This document shows positions 8,418-17,833 of a DNA stretch of 64,000 bases, piece by piece. The position numbers and the translations under genes were made by a program. The notes below the pieces were generated by a model. It was given only the letters and a program-made list of their open reading frames with translations. It was not told where the DNA came from and searched no databases. Position 1 is the first letter of the stretch. Each line of letters begins with the position of its first letter. This DNA comes from Pseudomonas hydrolytica (lineage in GTDB: Bacteria > Pseudomonadota > Gammaproteobacteria > Pseudomonadales > Pseudomonadaceae): assembly GCF_021495345.1 (NCBI RefSeq), contig NZ_CP099397.1, forward strand, positions 4,340,001 through 4,404,000, in the 5' to 3' direction.

Positions 8418-10211
8418 TTAGAAGTTCACGCCAAAGCTGAGTGCGACGAAGTCGCGATCAATGTTGGTGTTGTACTTACCACCGAAGAAATCGGTGTAGG
8501 ACAGGCTGGCGGTGTAAGTATTCTGATACTCGGCATCCAGGCCCAGGCTGATTGCCTTGTTGCCCTCGTTGAAGGTCGGACCATAGCCGTCCACGTCATG
8601 CGACCAAGACAGGCTGGGCCTGAGGTTTACGCCGGCGAATGCATTGTTGTAATCCAAGATTGCGCGAGCACGATATCCCCACGAAGTGGTGGTGTAGAAC
8701 CCCTTGTTATTGCATTCTTGAGGATTAGCCGAGTTACCTACAGTCTCGCAGAGGCCCGGAGTAGCTAGGGGACCGCTACCAAACTCTGGGGCCCGACCGA
8801 AGCGCAGTTCATTCTTGCCCAGATTGCTAACATGCGAATAACCGACTTCACCAACGAGAGTGAGACGCTCGGCACCAGCGACCTGATCGATAAATTGGGT
8901 AACGGTAACTTGCGCCTGAGTCAACGGCTTGCGTACATAACCCTGCAGAACTTCCCCTTCAAAGCCCTGAGCATGACCACTGGTATATATCGGACTATTG
9001 GTGTAGGCCAAGCCCGTCTGCAGGATAGACGCCAACGTCAAGTCGATGGTGTTGATCTGCATCGGCATATTCGGCCGATAGCTGATTTCACCTGCGATAG
9101 AAGCCGAGCCTGCAGTAGTGGAGAAGCTCATGCCATGCAGACGGATATCTTCCGCATAATCCAGGTAGTAACCTGCATGAAGTTGACCAATTGACGGGTC
9201 GGCAAACTGAGGCCCATCTGATGGGCTTATCCCCGGTAGATAAGCACCTCGCCCAGCGACGTAGGAGAGATTCGGCGTACGGCTGTGGTAGTTCATGGTG
9301 TAGAAGCCAAACTCGGTGTCCAGTTCCGGCGAGAACCAACGCAGGGCGATACCGTATTGCCCGCTGTCACGGGCATCGTTATCACCCAGACGGCTCAAAT
9401 AAGCGTAACGAGGACTACCTGGACCGCCAAAATCGGAGCCATCTACGGCCAGACGATCAGTACAGCCGTCGGCCAGCACATCAAGAGCGAAGAAGGTGCC
9501 GCAGTTGTCGAGAACCGTCTGATCCCACTCGAGCTGATAGAACACCTCGGCCGAAAGGTTGTCGGTCAGGCTTTGCGACACATAGAACATGTTGACCGGG
9601 ATCAGGCCTTCCTTGATCTCGGCACCGGGACGACGGAATGCCGCGACATCCACCGGGTTGATCGAGTTGATCGAGTTCTGGATAAAGGTGCTCTCGCCCC
9701 AGCTCACCACCTGCTTGCCGACGCGCACGCTGCCCGGCAGCTCTGCGATGGTGTAGTTGTGATAGAGGAATGCGTCGAGCAATTGCACGCCGGACGATTG
9801 TGCGGCGGTCTTGCGGTTGCTGTCGTCGATGTCGTAGAGCAGGCGGCTCTCGTCTTTCAGCTCGAAGTCATACCAGTACTTGCCGCGCACGAACACACCG
9901 GTATCGCCGTATTTCAGCTCGAGGTCGTGGATGCCCTTGAAGATTTTCGAGAAGGTCTCGCCCTTCTTGAAGTTCAGACGACCGTCGTCGCCGGTCTGGG
10001 ACGAGGCCCCGCCACCGTTGCGTAGGCCGACCAGGCTCGGGTCGGCACCACGCACCGCCCAGCTGGCACCGACGGACAGTTGCGAATCGAACTGACCCTC
10101 GATCTCGCCGATATTGAAAGTGACACCGAATGCCGGAGCGGCGAGGGTGGAAGCGAGGCTGACTGCCAGCGGCAGTTTCGCCAGGCGCCAGTAGGGTGTT
10201 GTTTTTGTCAT
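8418..10211 (-). CDS. DUF1302 domain-containing outer-membrane protein
   Basis: 597 residues. A signal peptide is visible (LAVSLASTLAAPAFG, cleavage near residue 29). The mature protein has many short amphipathic strands ending in the C-terminal aromatic signature ALSFGVNF, as expected for an outer-membrane beta-barrel. It is the first gene of a two-gene operon with DUF1329. From memory, the orthologous pair in P. putida affects growth on medium-chain alcohols or fatty acids, consistent with the AlkK-like ligase next door. Base composition around 8.7-9.5 kb looks slightly less GC-rich than the flanks, which may reflect variable surface loops. Confidence 0.9.
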   Translation of the reverse strand: MTKTTPYWRLAKLPLAVSLASTLAAPAFGVTFNIGEIEGQFDSQLSVGASWAVRGADPSLVGLRNGGGASSQTGDDGRLNFKKGETFSKIFKGIHDLELKYGDTGVFVRGKYWYDFELKDESRLLYDIDDSNRKTAAQSSGVQLLDAFLYHNYTIAELPGSVRVGKQVVSWGESTFIQNSINSINPVDVAAFRRPGAEIKEGLIPVNMFYVSQSLTDNLSAEVFYQLEWDQTVLDNCGTFFALDVLADGCTDRLAVDGSDFGGPGSPRYAYLSRLGDNDARDSGQYGIALRWFSPELDTEFGFYTMNYHSRTPNLSYVAGRGAYLPGISPSDGPQFADPSIGQLHAGYYLDYAEDIRLHGMSFSTTAGSASIAGEISYRPNMPMQINTIDLTLASILQTGLAYTNSPIYTSGHAQGFEGEVLQGYVRKPLTQAQVTVTQFIDQVAGAERLTLVGEVGYSHVSNLGKNELRFGRAPEFGSGPLATPGLCETVGNSANPQECNNKGFYTTTSWGYRARAILDYNNAFAGVNLRPSLSWSHDVDGYGPTFNEGNKAISLGLDAEYQNTYTASLSYTDFFGGKYNTNIDRDFVALSFGVNF

Positions 10212-10428
10212 CGACGCTACTCCATGTGTTTTTTGTTATGGATGCTTGGACTATAGCCAGCGGGTACTACTGCTTGATCCCTCGAAAGTGTGATTTGCAG
10301 CCCCCAGGCACTCTGGCTCGCAGGTTTCAGACCCTGCCCCTAGCCAAGCATGGACGTGAAACAGCAATTAGCAAGCCAAACGCTTGTTTGACTGGGCAGT
10401 CACTTCGACCACCCAGCCAGTTCGCACC

Positions 10429-12129
10429 TTACAGCGTGGACAGGAATGCGCTCCCGGCCTCCTGCCATTGAGCGATATCGACGCGAATGCGCTTCTTGTC
10501 CAGCTTGCCGACACTGGTCTTGGGAACTTCGGTAACAAGCGCGATCTGCGTGGGTATCGCCCACTTGTTGATATGGCCCTGCTCGACGAACGGCTTGAGG
10601 TGTTCCTTCAACCCCTTGGCGTCCAGTGCCTGTCCCTCGTGTACCACCAGCAGGGCGAAGGGACGCTCGCCCCACTGCGGATCGGGCACACCGACCACGG
10701 CGACTTCGCGGACGGCCGGGTGCCGGCTGATCAGGTCTTCCAGCTCCAGGGAGGAAATCCACTCGCCGCCGGTCTTGATCACGTCCTTGATGCGATCGCG
10801 AATCTCGATGAAGCCCATGCCGTCGATGGTGGCCACGTCACCGGTGTGCAGCCAGCCATGCGCCCAGAGCTCCTCGCCCTTCTCCGGCTCCCGGAAGTAA
10901 CCCTGGGTCAGCCAGGGCGCGCGCAGGACCAACTCGCCCTGGGTTTCACCATCGCTGGGCAACAGCTTGCCTTCGCTGTCCATGATGGCCGCCTCCACCA
11001 ACGGCACCGGAATGCCGGCCTTGATGCGGTAGGTGGTGCGCTCGTCCTCGCTGCCGGCGCGCAGCTCCTCGTTGAGGTAGGCACAGGAAATCAGCGGGCA
11101 GGTCTCGGACATGCCATACGCTGCCGTGAGCTGGATGCCGCGCGCCTTGGCCGCCTCGTACAGCGAACGGTTCAGCGCGCTGCCACCGATGATCATCTTC
11201 ATGCCGCCGAAGTCATGCCCCTGCGCGCCAGGGGCATTGAGCACCATCTGCAGGATGGTCGGCACGCAGTGGGAGAAGTTGACCTTCTCTTCCTTGATCA
11301 GCCGGCAAAGCATGTCCGGCTCGTAGCGCCCCGGGTACACCTGCTTGACCCCGAGCATGGTGGCCACGTAGGGCACGCCCCAGGCGTGCACGTGGAACAT
11401 CGGCGTGATCGGCATGTAGACATCGTCGTTGCCCAGCAGGCGAATGCTGTCCAGGCCGCCCATGGTGGTCGCCATCGACAGGGTGTGCAGCACCAGTTGC
11501 CGATGAGTGAAGTACACACCCTTGGGGTTACCGGTGGTGCCGGTGGTATAGAAGGTAGTGGCTACGGAGTTCTCGTCGAAGTCGGCGAAGTCGTAGCTGG
11601 GGCTGGCCGCCGCCAGCAGGCTCTCGTATTCACCGACGAGGTTCGGCAGTTCGGCGCTCTTGTCATCGCCATCGGTCAGCAGCAGGGTCTTCTCGACGGT
11701 GGTCAGTTGCCCGGCAATGCCGTTGTACAGCGGCACGAACTCGCTGTTGACCAGCACGAAGCGGTCCTCGGCGTGGTTCATTGTGTAGAGGATCTGGTCC
11801 GGCGACAGGCGAATATTGATGGTGTGCAGCACCGCGCCGAGCATGGGAATGGCGAACATGCACTCGAGATAGCGGTGGCTGTCCCAGTCCATCACCGCCA
11901 CGGTATCGCCGGCCTTGACCCCGGCCCCGCTGAGCACGTTGGCCAGCCGGGCGACGCGCTCGTTGAAGGTGGCGTAGCTGTAACGCAGCTTGTCGCGATA
12001 GACGATTTCCCGGGTCTTCTCATAGCGGCTGCCGGACAGCAGCAGGCGCTTGATCAGCAGCGGATAAGCGTGGGCATTGGTAGCGGAAGGGATCAGTCGG
12101 GTCTGCAGCATGAAGTCACCTTGAGGCAC
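10429..12129 (-). CDS. alkK: AMP-forming acyl-CoA ligase (AlkK-like, medium/long-chain)
   Basis: 566 residues of the ANL adenylate-forming superfamily. The AMP-binding P-loop is seen as TTFYTTGTTGNPKGVYFTH (about residue 190-208), the adenine-binding motif as AAYGMSE, then GWLHTGDVATID, and the C-terminal catalytic lysine in PKTSVGKLDKK. It activates fatty acids to acyl-CoA with ATP. The N-terminus (MLQTRLIPSA...) resembles the medium-chain ligase called AlkK in P. putida KT2440, which also sits beside DUF1302/DUF1329 genes. It lies 217 bp upstream of the DUF1302 gene on the same strand. Chain-length preference is not readable from the sequence. Confidence 0.85.
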   Translation of the reverse strand: MPQGDFMLQTRLIPSATNAHAYPLLIKRLLLSGSRYEKTREIVYRDKLRYSYATFNERVARLANVLSGAGVKAGDTVAVMDWDSHRYLECMFAIPMLGAVLHTINIRLSPDQILYTMNHAEDRFVLVNSEFVPLYNGIAGQLTTVEKTLLLTDGDDKSAELPNLVGEYESLLAAASPSYDFADFDENSVATTFYTTGTTGNPKGVYFTHRQLVLHTLSMATTMGGLDSIRLLGNDDVYMPITPMFHVHAWGVPYVATMLGVKQVYPGRYEPDMLCRLIKEEKVNFSHCVPTILQMVLNAPGAQGHDFGGMKMIIGGSALNRSLYEAAKARGIQLTAAYGMSETCPLISCAYLNEELRAGSEDERTTYRIKAGIPVPLVEAAIMDSEGKLLPSDGETQGELVLRAPWLTQGYFREPEKGEELWAHGWLHTGDVATIDGMGFIEIRDRIKDVIKTGGEWISSLELEDLISRHPAVREVAVVGVPDPQWGERPFALLVVHEGQALDAKGLKEHLKPFVEQGHINKWAIPTQIALVTEVPKTSVGKLDKKRIRVDIAQWQEAGSAFLSTL

Positions 12130-12377
12130 GCCAGGAATTTATGATGCAGCGACTCTAGAGCGGTGCCTGCACAGCGAAATCAGCCCAAAGAATGATTTGC
12201 AACGTGACTCTATGGCCACTTTTAGTCACAGGTTAGAATCGAGACAACCCGCCAGTCCTGAAAAACTTTCGGGAGCAGTTCTTGACGTCGCTGCGCGACA
12301 GCCCGGAGGCTGGCAGCCGTAGAGAGCACGCCACAAACAAGGCGGCACCGAGTCACACGTTCGTTCGAGGTAACACC

Positions 12378-13553
12378 ATGTCCGATATCGTCATCGTTAG
12401 CGGCGCCCGTACTCCCATGGGCGGTTTCCAGGGCAGCCTGGCCAGCGTGGCCGCCGTCGATCTGGGCGCTGCCGCCATCCGCGAGGCAGTCAAGCGCGCC
12501 GGTATCGAGCCGGCCGAGGTGCAGGAAGTGATCATGGGCTGCGTACTGCCGGCCGGCCTCAAGCAGGGCCCGGCACGCCAGGCCTCGCTCAATGCCGGCC
12601 TGCCAAGCGCCACCGGCTGCACCACCATCAACAAGCTGTGCGGCTCGGGCATGAAGGCGGTGATGATGGCCTTCGACTCGCTCAAGGCCGGCAGCAACCA
12701 GGTGATGATCGCTGGCGGCATGGAAAGCATGTCCAACGCCCCCTACGTACTGGAGAAGGCCCGCACCGGCCTGCGCATAGGCCATGGCGAGATCAAGGAC
12801 CACATGTTCCTCGACGGCCTGGAAGACGCGCGCACTGGCCGCCTGATGGGCTCCTTCGCCCAGGAGACCGCCGACCGATACGGCATCACCCGCGAGGAAA
12901 TGGACGCCTACGCCATCGAGTCGCTCAAGCGTGCCCAGACTGCAATCAAGGACGGCTCGCTGGATGCCGAGATCGTGCCGATCACCGTCAGCTCGCGCAA
13001 AGGCGAAGTGGTGGTCAAGGATGACGAGCAGCCGCTGACTGCCAATCTGGACAAGATTCCTGCGCTCAAACCCGCCTTCAAAAAGGACGGCACCATCACC
13101 GCCGCCAACGCCAGTTCCATCTCCGACGGCGCCAGCGCCCTGCTGCTGATGACTGCCGAGGAAGCTGCCAGGCGCGGCCTCAAACCGCTGGCCAGGGTCG
13201 TTGCCCACGCCACCCAGAGTCAGGACCCGAGCGAGTTCACCCTGGCGCCCATCGGCGCCATGAGCAACCTGCTGAAGAAGACCGGCTGGAACAAGGATGA
13301 GGTGGACCTGTTCGAGATCAACGAAGCGTTCGCCATGGTGACCATGCTGGCCATGCGCGAACACGGTCTGGATCACGCCAAGGTCAACGTCTTCGGTGGC
13401 GCCTGCGCTCAGGGGCACCCGGTCGGCTCCACCGGCTCGCGGATCATCCTTACCCTGATCAACGCCCTGCAGAAGAAAGGCGGCAAGCGCGGTATCGCCT
13501 CGCTGTGCATCGGCGGCGGCGAAGCCACTGCCGTGGCCATCGAACTGCTGTAA
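12378..13553 (+). CDS. thiolase (acetyl-CoA C-acyltransferase)
   Basis: 391 residues starting at ATG 12378, preceded by CGAGGTAA. The catalytic thiolase residues are present: nucleophile Cys88 in LCGSGMKA, His347 in CAQGHPVGSTG, and Cys377 in SLCIGGGEA; the NEAFA motif is also present. The enzyme cleaves or condenses acyl-CoA with acetyl-CoA. It is divergent from the acyl-CoA ligase, with about 250 bp between them, which suits linked control of fatty-acid activation and degradation. Whether it acts mainly in degradation (FadA-like) or condensation (PhaA/AtoB-like) cannot be decided from sequence alone. Confidence 0.9.
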   Translation: MSDIVIVSGARTPMGGFQGSLASVAAVDLGAAAIREAVKRAGIEPAEVQEVIMGCVLPAGLKQGPARQASLNAGLPSATGCTTINKLCGSGMKAVMMAFDSLKAGSNQVMIAGGMESMSNAPYVLEKARTGLRIGHGEIKDHMFLDGLEDARTGRLMGSFAQETADRYGITREEMDAYAIESLKRAQTAIKDGSLDAEIVPITVSSRKGEVVVKDDEQPLTANLDKIPALKPAFKKDGTITAANASSISDGASALLLMTAEEAARRGLKPLARVVAHATQSQDPSEFTLAPIGAMSNLLKKTGWNKDEVDLFEINEAFAMVTMLAMREHGLDHAKVNVFGGACAQGHPVGSTGSRIILTLINALQKKGGKRGIASLCIGGGEATAVAIELL

Positions 13554-13567
13554 GCCAGCCCATCACG

Positions 13568-13600
13568 AAAGAGCCCCGCAGTCGCGGGGCTCTTTCGTTT
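13568..13600. terminator. bidirectional terminator between thiolase and LysE genes
   Basis: A perfect 12-bp stem AAAGAGCCCCGC (13568-13579) / GCGGGGCTCTTT (13584-13595) with a 4-base loop. A/T ends on both sides let it act for the thiolase (+) and for the convergent LysE-type gene (-). Confidence 0.85.
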
Positions 13601-14228
13601 AACGCATCTCGGTCAGCGCCAGCTTCACGCCGATGCCCACCAGCACCGCGCCCATCAGCCGGTCGAACCAATGCCCCATGCGGGCAAAGCCAGCGCGTAC
13701 ACGCTGCTGACTGAACAGCCAGGCCACCAGGCAGAACCAGAAGGCGGTGGCCAGCGCCAGATACAGGCCATAACCGGCCTGCACCGCCACCGGCGTGTGC
13801 GGGTTGATCACCACGGTGAACAGCGACAGGAAGAACAAGGTCGCCTTGGGGTTCAGGCCGTTGGTCACGAAGCCGGTGACGAAGGCGCCACGGCCACTGC
13901 GCTCACCTGCCGCCAGGTTCAGCTCGGCACTGGCCGGGTCTGCCGGACGCGCGCGCAGCGCCTTGATGCCGATGTACAGCAGATAAGCGGCGGCCAGCCA
14001 TTTCAGCGCGTTGAACAGCACGATGGACTGCGAAACGATCAGGCCGATACCGAGCAGCGAATAGGTCACGTGTACCAGGATGCCGGTGCCGACACCGAAG
14101 GCGGTGAACAACCCCGCACGCCGCCCATAGGCCACGCTCTCGCGCACCACAATGGCGAAATCGGGGCCCGGGCTGGCCACGGCCAGCAGGTGAATCAGGG
14201 CAACGGTGAGGAACTCGGTCCAGTACAT
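13599..14228 (-). CDS. LysE/RhtB family amino-acid exporter
   Basis: 209 residues starting at the ATG whose complement is at 14226-14228. About six hydrophobic segments and the family signature SPGPDFAIVVRES near residue 20 identify a LysE/RhtB inner-membrane exporter. A longer frame runs upstream but lacks family sequence, so this start is preferred. It is convergent with the thiolase, sharing one terminator, and divergent from the hydroxyacid dehydrogenase, with 79 bp between the two starts. The substrate, probably an amino acid or a derivative, is unknown. Confidence 0.9.
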   Translation of the reverse strand: MYWTEFLTVALIHLLAVASPGPDFAIVVRESVAYGRRAGLFTAFGVGTGILVHVTYSLLGIGLIVSQSIVLFNALKWLAAAYLLYIGIKALRARPADPASAELNLAAGERSGRGAFVTGFVTNGLNPKATLFFLSLFTVVINPHTPVAVQAGYGLYLALATAFWFCLVAWLFSQQRVRAGFARMGHWFDRLMGAVLVGIGVKLALTEMR

Positions 14229-14307
14229 GAGGGCTCCGCAGCGGCAGTCGAGGTCTGATAGGCTCGCCAATCTACTCCTGCGCCCCCTCTGCGAAAAGGT
14301 ACAGCTG

Positions 14308-15273
14308 ATGAGCAACAGCGCCCGCGCCGTATTCCTCGACCATGCTTCCCTCGACCTCGGCGACCTCGACATGCATCCCCTGCAGCAGGCCTTTGCCGAA
14401 CTGACGCTGCATGCACAGACCGCCCCCGAGCAGGTTGCCGAGCGCCTGCAGGGCGCCCAGGTGGCCATCAGCAACAAGGTGCCGCTGAATGCCGCCACCT
14501 TCGCTGCCTGCCCCGAGCTGAAACTGGTGCTGGTCACCGCCACCGGCACCAACAACATCGACCTGAACGCCGCCCGTGCCCATGGGGTGACGGTGAGCAA
14601 CTGCCAGGGTTACGGTACCCCTTCGGTGGCTCAGCACACCCTGCTGCTGCTGTTGGCACTGGCCACCCGCCTGCCCGACTACCAGCGCGACGTGGCTGCC
14701 GGTCGCTGGCAGCAGGCCAGCCAGTTCTGCCTGCTCGACCACCCCATCGTCGAACTCGAGGGCAAGACCCTCGGCCTGCTAGGCCACGGTGAACTGGGCA
14801 GCGCGGTGGCCCGCCTGGCCGAGGCCTTCGGCATGCGCGTGGTGCTTGGCCAGCTGCCGGGCAGACCAGCGCGCGCCGACCGCCTGGCTTTGCACGAGCT
14901 GCTGCCACAGGTCGATGCGCTGACCCTGCACTGCCCGCTCAACGAGCAGACCCGCAACCTGATCGGCGCTGCCGAGCTGGCCCTGATGAAGCCGCAGGCC
15001 CTGCTGGTTAACACCGCCCGTGGTGGCCTGGTCGACGAACAAGCACTGGCCGACGCCTTGCGCCGCGGTCATCTGGGCGGCGCGGCCACCGACGTACTGA
15101 CGCAGGAACCACCGAAAGACGGCAACCCGCTGCTGACTGGCGACATCCCGCGGCTGATCGTCACCCCGCACAACGCCTGGGGTAGCCGCGAGGCACGTCA
15201 GCGCATCGTCGCCCAGGTGGTGGAAAACGCAGAAGCCTTCTTCGCCGGTGCGCCGCGCCGGGTGGTCGGGTAA
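14308..15273 (+). CDS. hprA: D-2-hydroxyacid dehydrogenase (hydroxypyruvate reductase / glycerate dehydrogenase)
   Basis: 321 residues from ATG 14308. The NAD(P)-binding glycine motif GLLGHGELGS lies near residue 155. Catalytic residues of the D-2-hydroxyacid dehydrogenase family are visible: Arg in NTARGGLVD, Glu in TQEPP, His in TPHNAWGS. Length and sequence fit glycerate dehydrogenase/hydroxypyruvate reductase, which interconverts hydroxypyruvate and D-glycerate. It stands next to rsmC as I recall from P. aeruginosa. A related substrate such as glyoxylate is possible. Confidence 0.85.
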   Translation: MSNSARAVFLDHASLDLGDLDMHPLQQAFAELTLHAQTAPEQVAERLQGAQVAISNKVPLNAATFAACPELKLVLVTATGTNNIDLNAARAHGVTVSNCQGYGTPSVAQHTLLLLLALATRLPDYQRDVAAGRWQQASQFCLLDHPIVELEGKTLGLLGHGELGSAVARLAEAFGMRVVLGQLPGRPARADRLALHELLPQVDALTLHCPLNEQTRNLIGAAELALMKPQALLVNTARGGLVDEQALADALRRGHLGGAATDVLTQEPPKDGNPLLTGDIPRLIVTPHNAWGSREARQRIVAQVVENAEAFFAGAPRRVVG

Positions 15274-15393
15274 GCTGCGCAGCTTTTTAAGGGAGCGACG
15301 AGGTGGCGTGCGCTTAACAGCGATGCCCGGTTTCGCGAGCCGAGCTCGCCCCGCCCCCTCAATTTTTTCGCATCACAGATTTCAGGAAGCACC

Positions 15394-16389
15394 ATGGACC
15401 CGCGAAGCGAAGTTCTCCTGCGCCAGGCCGAGCTGTTCGAAGGCGAGCTGTTGCTGGCTGGCCTGCCGGCCGACGACCTGCTCGGCGTCCTGCCGCAGGC
15501 GCATGGCTGGAGCTGGCATGCCGGCGACCAGACGCAACTGGCGGCGCGCTTTGCCGGTCGTAGCCACTTCGACACGCAGATGCCGAAAGGCGACTATCGC
15601 GCGGCCGTGCTGTTCCTGCCGAAATCACGCGAGCTGACCGACTACCTGCTGCAGGCGCTCGCCTCGCGACTGACTGGCCGGCCGCTTTATCTGGTGGGCG
15701 AGAAGCGCGGCGGCATCGAGCGCGCGGCCAAGCAACTGGCGGTCTACGGCAAGCCGCGCAAGCTCGACAGCGCGCGCCACTGCCAGCTCTGGAGCGTGCA
15801 GATCGAGCAGGCGCCGGCAACGCCCGATCTCGACGCCCTGGCCCAGGTCTATAGCCTGCAACTGGCCGACGGACCGCTGCAGGTGGTGAGCCTGCCGGGC
15901 GTATTCGCCCACGGCCGCCTGGATCGTGGCAGCGCCCTGCTGCTGGAGCATCTGGACAATCTGCCGCAGGGACATCTGCTGGATTTCGGCTGCGGCGCAG
16001 GCGTGATCGGCGCCACCCTCAAGCGTCGTTACCCATCCAGCCACGTCAGCCTGCTGGACGTCGATGCCTTCGCCCTGGCCAGCAGTCGCCTGACCCTGGC
16101 CCGCAACGGGCTGGAGGCCGAGCTGATCGCCGGCACGGGCATCGAGTCGGCGCCCGGGGAGCTGGCCGCCATCGTCAGCAACCCGCCGTTTCACCAGGGC
16201 GTACATACCCACTATCAGGCCAGCGAAAACCTGCTGACCCAGGCCGCGCGCCACCTGCGCGAAGGCGGCGAGCTGCGGCTGGTGGCTAACAGTTTCCTCA
16301 AGTATCCACCGTTGATCGAGCACCATCTCGGCCCTTGCCGCACCCTGGCCGAGGCCGACGGTTTTCGCATCTACAGCGCACGTCGCTGA
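15394..16389 (+). CDS. rsmC: 16S rRNA (guanine(1207)-N2)-methyltransferase
   Basis: 331 residues, the usual RsmC length, with two tandem methyltransferase-like halves. The N-terminal half is a degenerate RNA-binding copy. The C-terminal half has the SAM motif [12 protein letters not shown] and the catalytic SNPPF motif of guanine-N2 methyltransferases. The enzyme methylates G1207 of 16S rRNA in the 30S subunit. The gene follows hprA on the same strand after 120 bp. Confidence 0.92.
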   Translation: MDPRSEVLLRQAELFEGELLLAGLPADDLLGVLPQAHGWSWHAGDQTQLAARFAGRSHFDTQMPKGDYRAAVLFLPKSRELTDYLLQALASRLTGRPLYLVGEKRGGIERAAKQLAVYGKPRKLDSARHCQLWSVQIEQAPATPDLDALAQVYSLQLADGPLQVVSLPGVFAHGRLDRGSALLLEHLDNLPQGHLLDFGCGAGVIGATLKRRYPSSHVSLLDVDAFALASSRLTLARNGLEAELIAGTGIESAPGELAAIVSNPPFHQGVHTHYQASENLLTQAARHLREGGELRLVANSFLKYPPLIEHHLGPCRTLAEADGFRIYSARR

Positions 16390-16429
16390 GTGGGGTTGCC
16401 CGGAACGCAACGCTTGGGCACAATGGCGC

Positions 16430-16562
16430 CCGTCCTAGGGGAGTAGTCTCCCGCGAGCGCCCTGCTCGCCCGGCACGCGTCAACACACTTGCTCCGCAGA
16501 GCATGGCGCGTGCGACCCAAGGCCTTCATAGAGAGGCCTGCGGTTTGACAAGACCTATGACA
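16430..16562 (+). ncRNA. yybP-ykoY manganese riboswitch (aptamer)
   Basis: Between rsmC and the TMEM165-type gene lie the two conserved aptamer blocks: GGGGAGTAG (16438-16446) and ACAAGACCTA (16548-16557). The closing helix P1 can form between 16432-16439 and 16554-16561 (7 of 8 pairs). This class binds Mn2+ and normally controls manganese exporters, which agrees with the gene downstream. The remaining 70 bases before the start codon act as the expression platform (separate entry). Confidence 0.85.
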
Positions 16563-16630
16563 CGCACACCTTACCCGGGGCGGGAAGGTCGTACGTGTCA
16601 TAGCCGTGTCGACCCGCCCCTTTAGGAAGC
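16563..16630 (+). promoter_or_regulatory. riboswitch expression platform with competing hairpins
   Basis: Two helices compete. TATGACACG (16556-16564, partly the 3' strand of aptamer P1) is fully complementary to CGTGTCATA (16594-16602). GGGGCGGG (16577-16584) is fully complementary to CCCGCCCC (16613-16620), which ends 4 bases before the ribosome-binding AGGAAG (16624-16629). The second helix could limit translation or act as a weak terminator. I cannot derive from pairing alone which form is the manganese-bound one. Confidence 0.65.
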
Positions 16631-16633
16631 CTG

Positions 16634-17218
16634 ATGCTGGAATCCCTGTTCGTCCCCACCCTCATCGTTGCCCTTGCCGAAATCGGCGACAAGACGCAAT
16701 TGCTTGCCCTGTTGCTGGCCGCGCGCTTTCGCAAGCCCTGGCCGATCATCTGGGGCATCGTGGTCGCCACCCTGGCCAACCATTTCGCCGCAGGTGCCGT
16801 TGGCAACTGGGTCGCCGGATTCTTCTCCCCCGCCACCCTGAGCTGGATACTCGCCGCCAGCTTCATTGCCGTGGCCGCCTGGACGCTGATCCCCGACAAG
16901 CTGGACGAGGACGAAGCATCCGGCCTGAAGAAGTACGGCCCCTTCCTCACCACCCTGATCGCCTTCTTCCTCGCCGAGATGGGCGACAAGACCCAGGTCG
17001 CCACGGTGATGCTGGCGGCGCAGTACCCGCATTTCGTGCTGGTGGTGATCGGCACCACCCTGGGCATGCTGATCGCCAACGTGCCGGTGGTGCTGGCGGG
17101 CAACTTCGCCGCCGAGCGCCTGCCGCTAACGCTGATCCGCCGCCTGGCTGCATGCGCCTTTGCCGCCCTGGCCGTCTATGCCGGCTATCAGGCGCTGACG
17201 CTGAGCGGGTTGCTATGA
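16634..17218 (+). CDS. TMEM165/GDT1 (UPF0016) family manganese exporter
   Basis: 194 residues with six predicted membrane helices in two halves, each carrying the family signature: EIGDKTQLLALLL near residue 16 and EMGDKTQVATVML near residue 118. The acidic residues of these motifs form the cation site in the family. Bacterial members such as Vibrio MneA export Mn2+, and the yybP-ykoY riboswitch directly upstream supports the same role here. The start at 16634 has AGGAAG at a short spacing. Confidence 0.9.
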   Translation: MLESLFVPTLIVALAEIGDKTQLLALLLAARFRKPWPIIWGIVVATLANHFAAGAVGNWVAGFFSPATLSWILAASFIAVAAWTLIPDKLDEDEASGLKKYGPFLTTLIAFFLAEMGDKTQVATVMLAAQYPHFVLVVIGTTLGMLIANVPVVLAGNFAAERLPLTLIRRLAACAFAALAVYAGYQALTLSGLL

Positions 17219-17327
17219 CACATCGCTGACGCCAGCGAAGCGGCATTTCGGCCAATCCCAGCCCCCTCCCGCCTGCTGCTAAATTGCCGACAGATCACGC
17301 AATTGAGCCAGCAGTCTGGAGGGCGTC

Positions 17328-17771
17328 ATGTCATTGGATGATCGCAAGAAGGTGGTGTGCCAGCACATCGACCTGACGTGGAACAAGGGCCGCCTGGCGC
17401 TGGCCGAACAGCTGCACAGCCGCGACTTTCTCTACAAGAGCTCGTTCATCGGCACCCCGCTCGACAGCGCCGGCTTCGCCCAGATGGTCCAGGACATCCG
17501 CCACGCGATGCCGGACCTGCAGGTACTGGTCGAAGAATGCATTGCCGAGGACTACAAGGTGGTCACCTGGAGCACCCTGATCGGCACTATCCAGAGGCCA
17601 GCCCTGGGCTACCCGCCCAGCGACAAGGTCCTCAGCATCTCGGCCATGGCGTTCTGGAGCCTGACACCAGGCCATGAGATCCGCGAAATCTGCACCATGT
17701 TTGACATGGAAAGCTTCCGCGCGCAACTGGGCCTGCAAACCCGCCCCTTCGCGGAAAAAGCCCTGCCCTGA
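17328..17771 (+). CDS. SnoaL-like ester cyclase family protein
   Basis: 147 residues with the NTF2-like SnoaL/ester-cyclase pattern: an opening helix with DLTWNKG, a central FAQMVQDIRHAMPDLQV block, and a beta-rich end containing EIREICTMFDMESF. GGAGGG precedes the ATG. Members bind small ligands in a cone-shaped cavity; most bacterial ones have no assigned substrate. It stands alone between the manganese exporter and a convergent protease gene. Confidence 0.75.
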   Translation: MSLDDRKKVVCQHIDLTWNKGRLALAEQLHSRDFLYKSSFIGTPLDSAGFAQMVQDIRHAMPDLQVLVEECIAEDYKVVTWSTLIGTIQRPALGYPPSDKVLSISAMAFWSLTPGHEIREICTMFDMESFRAQLGLQTRPFAEKALP

Positions 17772-17833
17772 AACGCCGACGGCGCGTCGTGAGTGCTCAC
17801 GCCGCGCCGTCGTTCTGCTGCCGAGACCTGGGC

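Noticed and set aside
10212-10428. A sigma-54 promoter upstream of the DUF1302 gene
   Set aside because: A TGGCTATAG...AAGC segment resembles -24/-12 elements, but the GG-GC distance is 11 and not 10 bases, so the match fails.
12282-12377. An earlier in-frame start for the thiolase
   Set aside because: The extra 32 residues show no thiolase sequence, while ATG 12378 begins the canonical MSDIVIVSGARTP and has a fitting RBS.
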